64,000 nucleotides of DNA, from assembly GCF_030272615.1 (NCBI RefSeq), contig NC_081414.1, positions 238,611,233 to 238,675,232 of the forward strand, read 5' to 3'. The stretch comes from Cryptomeria japonica (taxonomy: Eukaryota; Streptophyta; Pinopsida; Cupressales; Cupressaceae). Positions 58,490-64,000 of this stretch are shown piece by piece. How positions within the stretch are numbered: the first letter of the stretch is position 1; each line of letters starts with the position of its first letter. The notes under the pieces are model-generated. The model ran no database searches and was not told the DNA's origin. It worked only from the letters and a program-made list of their open reading frames with translations. Both the position numbers and the translations under genes were made by a program.

Positions 58490-59830
58490 TGGAGGTTATA
58501 CTAGTCCATAGCCATATCAGACCCCTCTTCCTCCATCTCCATGTCAGACACAATTTGTACACCACGCTTGGTCGAAGAATTGGGGGTTTTGACAATTGGG
58601 GAGGGTTTAACCTCATGATCTTTTGTAAGACCCCTCATGCCAGAGAGGGTTGTCACAATTGTTGGCATGATTCACTAGGCTATTTTCAAGAAAAGATAAC
58701 AAGTAGAAATGCAAATGAATTATTTTGTTATGCCTAAAATGTTTCAATATCATAAAGTGGTAAGAGAAGATACTAGCATAGTTATCATCAAGTGCAATGT
58801 ACCTCATTATCACTTTAGCCATATTTGTCGAAAGTGATTGCAGGTCCTTCTTGTTATAACCATTGTCCTATTTCTCTCACTTTATTTTGTCGAAGTAGGC
58901 CGAATGGCTTCTTTCCTCGCCTTCTTATTTCTATAAAACTTCTTACCATCCATCTGCAAGCTAGTTATCTCCGCAATGAAGGCTTTGTATATTCTAAACT
59001 CTGCTCCAAAAACTATGAGGATACATTTCTTCCAATTATTCACAAAATCCTCTATCATTTTTGGGTCATTGCCATGAAGCCTCTTGAGATACGACACAAG
59101 ACAACCATTAGTAATCTCCATCCACAACTTCCTATTATTTTCCCATTTCTTATAGGAAGTAGACTCTATTCTAGTTTTGTAACATCCTATAAGTAGTATA
59201 CCTTTGTAAAATTGGGTGTAAGAATAAAACCCAAACCAAGGCAATGAAAACCCAGAGAAAAAAGAAATCTCTAGAAAAATTGGTTTTAAAATTCGAACCC
59301 AAATCCCATGAAAGGTCATTACTCATTCAATAATCTGTCATCATTAATGTGATATGATTGGCCAATACATTCGATGTCCTTGCTTTCAAGTCAAGTAATT
59401 GTATTGGGAAAGTTTCCCTTGCCGTCCACCACCGTATGTCCACATAATCTACACCAATGTTCACCAGGTGGTCCGCTAGCATGTACCTTAACGATTAACA
59501 TGGGAAATTTTGAATTTGTCCAATTTTATAATCATGATGTGGCACTCTTGAATTAACTTCTTGATAGTCTATCTAGGCTCAGTATGTTTACTCACACATC
59601 TAATGATGTTAGGTGAATCACTCTCAAGCCACACTTTATTGAACCCTTCGTTGATAGTCATGGTTAACCCAATGTAATTATCTTTTTCCTTAATAAAGTA
59701 GTTTGTTAGGGTGCCAGTGGGAGTGTCACCACTGAAACAAGCCTACCATTATGGTCACGAGAAACTCTCCCACAACCAGCTGGCCTAGGAATACTCTCAT
59801 CACAACATCATGTTAAATACTATAAAAAAG
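58490..59830 (-). pseudogene. LINE C-terminal remnant: RNase H plus downstream domain
   Basis: Minus strand. 59790-59430 gives RNase H pieces: CGRVSRDHNG, then KVWLESDSPNIIRCVSK (the ESDS/GDS catalytic Asp region) and KISHVNR. After it, an open frame (59319-58882) encodes KKWENNRKLWMEITNGCLVS, RLHGNDPKMIEDFVNNWKK and FIAEITSLQMDGKKFYRNKK, a Trp/Lys-rich domain of a type I associate with plant retroelement N-terminal or Gag-like regions. A further VSDMEMEEEGSDM segment near 58540 parallels the SDMEMED stretch after RNase H at 3.9 kb. Stops separate the parts. Confidence 0.6.
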
Positions 59831-60127
59831 GAAAATATAAAGAATCCCTAGGAGTATGAGAAAATATTAGGTCTATCATAAAAAAGATGTTGCTAGTTCT
59901 TTGAAATTTACTCCTACAAGTATAGGAGGTGTGACGATAAAATATTAAATCTACAAATTAGCACCCTTAAAAAAAAAGCCTCACTATCAATCACACCTTG
60001 TTCAAGAACCATGATAGGGAAAGATTGAGTTCAAGGAAGAGGCAAATTCTCTTTCCACACAAAGGATGGTTGGTGTAATAGCACTTTTATCCAATGACTT
60101 AATTAAGTAATTACAGTGAAAGTAACT
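59831..60127. repeat. Block shared with 4975-5235
   Basis: See the 4761-5330 entry. Same order and orientation of short shared segments; no coding sequence recognised. It ends beside the 14-bp target-site duplication. Confidence 0.55.
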
Positions 60128-60141
60128 TTGACATAGAGTAA
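60128..60141. repeat. Left 14-bp target-site duplication
   Basis: TTGACATAGAGTAA; its partner is at 63840-63853. Confidence 0.8.
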
Positions 60142-63100
60142 ATATAAGAAATGATGAGTAGGATTGGAAGCATCCATAGGAGTGCGACTAGGGTTTCTAT
60201 TGGGGGGGTAGATGATCCAAGGGAAGGTGATGATGATGGTGAGGAGGACATTTACTCCACTCTTCCCCTTTCTTTTTCTCTGTTCCTATCCCTTTCCCTA
60301 TGTCATTGCCCTTGGTTCTCTGTCATTTGTCTTTCTGTTTATGGGTTATGGTTTGGTGCGAAGATGAAAGAAGGTGGTTGTGGAGGTGACTGAGGTGTTT
60401 TTGGTGGCAGATGGTGCTGTTTTGTGGTGCTTGGGTTTCGATGCAAACACCCCTATGTCGACCTGATTTTTTGATGTTGTTGCGGCCACTATGCTATGTT
60501 AGTAGGTTTTTATGGATACTGAAGGTATATCTCTATTTATTGTGGGTGCCCTATTGGTCTTTGATTTTTATTTTATTTATTCTTCTCATAGAGGTGGATG
60601 TGGTGTGGAGGGTCTTTCTAATGGAAGGGTGCAGAGGTGGAAACGATGTAGTGTGTTTTATTTCCAAGAAGTTTTATTGCGGTGAACTTCCATCACGAAC
60701 AAGGTTTTGTGCTTTGACGACTATTGTGAGGGTGATCCTCTGGTTCTTGGAGGAGGGTTTGTTTGGGAGGTGTTGTGCCCCTATGCCAAGGGTGTTGTTG
60801 CTCTGGTTTTATCTAGATGCAGAGGAGGTGTTTGGGATCTGGCTGGAGCTCCCACAACCTAGCTCATCATTGGCATTTTGGGCTCATTACTCCTTCCAAG
60901 TTATTTTTTTCCCTCAAAGTTGTCTTTGTTATTACAAGGGGCCTCTATGTGTGGGGTCTATTTTTTCTTGTTTTGTAGCCTTTTGGGGTTTCCTCTTTTT
61001 TTTTTAATCTTTTTCAAGAGAATCTCTAGTTTTGTTTAGAGTTTGTTTGTTCTACCTTTATCTATCAGTTTTATTGAAGCAGATCATTCTTCTACTGAGG
61101 CAAAAAATTATGGGTTGAGTTTAGTCGAACAGATCCTGTTGGGGGCTTTCAATGCCCTGTTTTTCAAGGTCAGATGGTTGATTGTTGATTTCTCTTTGTT
61201 GCTAGGATTTTGTCCTTGTTCTCATATAGAGGTGGAGATCTTGGTTAAGCTTATATTCTTGGAGTTGGAATGGTGCAAGCCTCTTCTTCAAGTTTTGGTT
61301 TTGGGATCCTTCTTAAAGACTAGCTATCTAGCAAAGTGTTATGGTCCTAGATATTGGTTGCTAGACTTTGGTTAGTTGTATGAAGCTTTGTTCTCTCCGC
61401 TGATAGATGGTTTCCATCTTTTCAGGCCCTATTGAGGTGGTTCCCCATCCTATTGAGGTGGAAAGGTACTTTTCTATTAGAGGTGTGACTATCAGATGCT
61501 TTGAGGTTGTTCGATTTATTTTGGTGGTTTTGGGAGCCATTACAAAATGCAAATCAAAGGTTAGGGGAGTCTTTAAAAATCCCCATTGATGCTCTGCAAA
61601 AAGGATTGTTAGGATATTGTCAAGATAAATACAAACACACAAGCAACAAAACCAAGTGTTAGTGTTAGAAACCACAAATCAAATACTATCCTAAGCAAGC
61701 ATATCAAGAGAGACACAAAACATAAGATGGAAAGCTTAATAAATCTAAGAAATGCAATAAGACATCTCCAAATGCACTCCACCATGTTTGTAGCTACTCC
61801 TCACTCCTCCCTTGTTCTTCTCCTCTCCAAGCTCCCAAATGAGTGTAGCTCTTAGTATCTTTTTTTACTATTTTAGATTTCTTATGGAGGTTCAAGATTG
61901 TAGAATGAAAGGTTATGAGAATGAAAATGTGAATAAGCTAAAACAAGATATTATCTAATTATCTAATGTTAATTTTAGCTCAAAACGACAAATTTAGATG
62001 ATTATGCCAAATGCTCTCTAAATTTCACTATAAACTAGATGCATACAAAATTTCAAGATTATAGATGTGCTTGAGAATGCTTGAGGATTTGAAAATGAGG
62101 AATGTGAGCTCTATTTATAGGTAAAATGGAGAAATGGAGGGTTGAGATTGAGTAATCTCAACAAGGGTCAGGATTGAAGGGTTTATGATCCATGTGAGGA
62201 CTTTCAATCCAATCCCAGGATAACAAATGTCAACAAGAGATGGGTTGAGAGGAGAGGGAATAATCATTAATTACTTTGACATGATTTGAAAGTTAACTTG
62301 GGAGGTAAGGTTAATGGTAAGTTGAATGAATAAAACCATTATCCAATAAATAATGCCTTTATTCAATGGAGAAAATCCTATGCAAGAGTTAGTGAGGATA
62401 ACCATGGTCAAAGCAATAACTGCTTGAGGAGACATATGGGTTAAATGGAGATTGAGTTAGAGAGAAAGTCTCTAACCATGTGGGTGAGTTTATTTAACCA
62501 TAAATGGTTATGTAAGAGCCATTAATGGTCATGTAAGAGCCATTAGTGGTTTGGAAGACTTTAGAGGTTAGGTTGTTGAACACATAAAGCATTAAATGCT
62601 TTTCTAATACTTTGGAGGCTTTGAGAAGTGACTTAAAGTTGCTTAGGAATGTGAGAATAATTAGGGGATGAGATTAGATTAATTAGGAGGGGTTAGAAAA
62701 ATTTAGAAAGTGGTTAGAAGAGTCTAGAAGGGGATTTAGGATTGCAAGTGGGTTTGGTGGGTGAGAAAAAATATGATTTAAATTAAAATAAAATTAATTT
62801 ATTTCCATTGTGGTTGCAACTTGTATTTGTAGGACAATGCAAGTGGGGGGGTAGTTTAGGGATTTAAATAAATATTTAATTTATTTATTTTAAAAGAGGA
62901 AAGGGGTTAAATTAAATAAATATGATTTATTTATTTAATTGGTTTAGAGGTGTGGTTTAATGAATTAATTTAAATAAATTAGATAATTTATTTAGTTAAT
63001 AGCAGAAGGGTTTGAGGATGAATTAATTAAATGTTAATTTAATTAACTATTGGCTAGTGGATAAATAATCAAATAAATAGTTAATATTCATTTAATTAAA

Positions 63101-63839
63101 TGGATATATTTATGTTACTACACCCATATTTCTATGTGGGTTGAGGGAGCCCATAAAAACCCTCTTGGTTTCTTTGGTGCCTTCTCAAAACTTTGTTTCC
63201 TATATTGGTCCTTCAAGTTGTTCCGTTGTGATCTAGGCTTCTTTTGGTTGTGAGAGCCTTTCAAGACCCACTCTTTTGGTTGGTTGTGGGAGCCTCATAA
63301 AACCCACATTCAAGGTTGAGGGAGCCTAGAAAAACACTAAGTATTGTGTTCTTATCAACGATAGGCTGGATGTTGGCAATTTCCAGGGCCCGTTTTGGCC
63401 AATGTTTGGTTCTGGTTAGGTTCAAGTGTTGTTTTGGAGAGATTGGAGTATTTTTTACAGGTTAAGGCAACCTTGGAAAACTCTTCTTGTTGGCTGAGGG
63501 TGCTTGGTAAACCTTTGTGTTCAGCTTTTAGATCTATAGTTTGATGTCTTAGATCTGTTGTTTGTGCCAACCTGAGTTGTATTTCATATTATTTTTCTAT
63601 GGATAGCATATGGTTTGTTGTGGCTACTTTGTTTTTGTAGCTTCTTTTGCCTTTGATGTTGTAATGTTTGACTCTTCTTGTGAGGTGGTGGCTAGGCTAC
63701 TTATTCTCCTTGATATGTCTTCCTACAGTGTCTGTTTGTTGGTTTCGGATCCATGAAAAATCCAAGGGTTTCAAGTCCCTTTAGAACCTTTTGTTTGGTG
63801 TTTTGGTCTCCTCAAATCCTATTTATGCTAATAAAAACA
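60142..63839 (+). mobile_element. Non-LTR-type insertion (about 2.16 kb without the nested LTR), non-autonomous
   Basis: Flanked by a perfect 14-bp duplication (TTGACATAGAGTAA at 60128-60141 and 63840-63853). The plus-strand 3' end is CTAATAAAAACA, a short A-rich tail, as expected for target-primed reverse transcription. The interior is interrupted at 61586 by a solo LTR and resumes at 63128. It has no RT, endonuclease or RNase H; the longest frame (60411-61007, 198 codons, very rich in Leu, Phe and Cys) looks non-coding. Repeated GTTG(A/T)GGGAGCC-like phrases follow the LTR (63138-63325). Probably a non-autonomous or internally rearranged LINE derivative. Confidence 0.7.
61587..63122 (-). 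mobile_element. Solo LTR (1536 bp) with 5-bp target-site duplication
   Basis: Plus strand TGATGCTC...GTTACTACA with CCCAT immediately on both sides (61582-61586 and 63123-63127). It belongs to the same family as the LTR at 1336-2775: same termini, the CTCCCTTGTTCTTCTCC block, the TATA box (62111-62120) and the TTAATTAA-rich U3. No primer-binding site, polypurine tract or internal sequence remains, so it is the product of LTR-LTR recombination. A tandem GGTTATGTAAGAGCCATTA(A/G)TGG-type repeat lies near 62507-62550. Confidence 0.9.
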
Positions 63840-63853
63840 TTGACATAGAGTAA
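63840..63853. repeat. Right 14-bp target-site duplication
   Basis: TTGACATAGAGTAA directly after the A-rich 3' end of the insertion; identical to 60128-60141. Confidence 0.8.
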
Positions 63854-64000
63854 TTTTACAAGAATTTAAAAGTCAATTGTTAATGCAATAAATTGAATAA
63901 CATAGTCACATAATTCAACCGTATTATCATCAAATCATATAGAATACTCTCATTAATTTATAGCATTAAGGGTTCTAATACTTATCTTAATCTTCACTAT
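63854..64000. other. Right flank, nothing recognised
   Basis: AT-rich sequence after the right target-site duplication; no gene or repeat identified. Confidence 0.4.

Noticed and set aside
60411-61007. 198-codon plus-strand frame, the longest forward frame near the right end
   Set aside because: Composition is dominated by Leu, Phe, Cys and Trp with no domain; it lies in G/T-rich sequence of a retroposon and looks like a chance frame.

Overview
The window looks like a gene-poor, AT-rich stretch of a large seed-plant nuclear genome. Decayed LTR retrotransposons (Ty3/gypsy and Ty1/copia), LINEs that carry an RNase H domain, one solo LTR and a short island of host-type genes make up nearly everything. 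The load of old, nested, stop-riddled elements, plus an LRR fragment of the kind found in plant TIR/NB-LRR proteins, would suit a gymnosperm such as a conifer; the genus cannot be told from the sequence. No bacterial operon, CRISPR array or rRNA was seen, and no tRNA gene was recognised.

Layout. 1-2.8 kb: 5' end of a minus-strand gypsy-type element that runs off the left edge (LTR, primer-binding site, and a leader with a striking AGCGCT array and a strong hairpin). 2.8-8 kb: two LINE fragments in opposite orientations. 8.1-14.9 kb: a plus-strand gypsy element whose polyprotein keeps one frame for 3 kb although reverse transcriptase and the integrase core are deleted. 15.2-17.2 kb: another minus-strand LINE. 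19.5-58.5 kb: a tandem segmental duplication of mixed retroelement fragments. Copy 1 is 19479-34056, copy 2 is 34057-54366 (20.3 kb), and a partial copy 3 begins at 54367. Copy 1 lacks a 5.3-kb interval that copy 2 keeps; that interval holds the only gene-like island. 58.5-60.1 kb: LINE RNase H remnant. 60.1-63.85 kb: a plus-strand non-LTR-type insertion bounded by a perfect 14-bp target-site duplication and itself split by a 1.54-kb solo LTR with a perfect 5-bp target-site duplication.

Host-type genes sit at 44.0-46.7 kb: a coiled-coil protein fragment on the plus strand (two frameshifts; truncated copy at 29.3 kb), a probably intact HMA-fold, CaaX-tailed HIPP-like gene on the minus strand, and a frameshifted LRR fragment of an NB-LRR gene just upstream of it on the same strand. 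They do not form a pathway; the LRR-HMA proximity is noted because HMA domains are known integrated decoys in plant NLRs.

The most interesting signals are not genes: (i) a 20-nt-periodic array of self-complementary AGCGCT hexamers just downstream of a retroelement primer-binding site, with a similar 20-22-nt array of different near-palindromes in a second element; (ii) a 1.3-kb long inverted repeat present in both copies of the duplication; (iii) a TGACA/TGTCA near-palindrome about 100-130 bp upstream of the TATA box in several different LTRs; (iv) the coiled-coil protein's 35-residue super-repeat; (v) the nested insertion with both target-site duplications readable.
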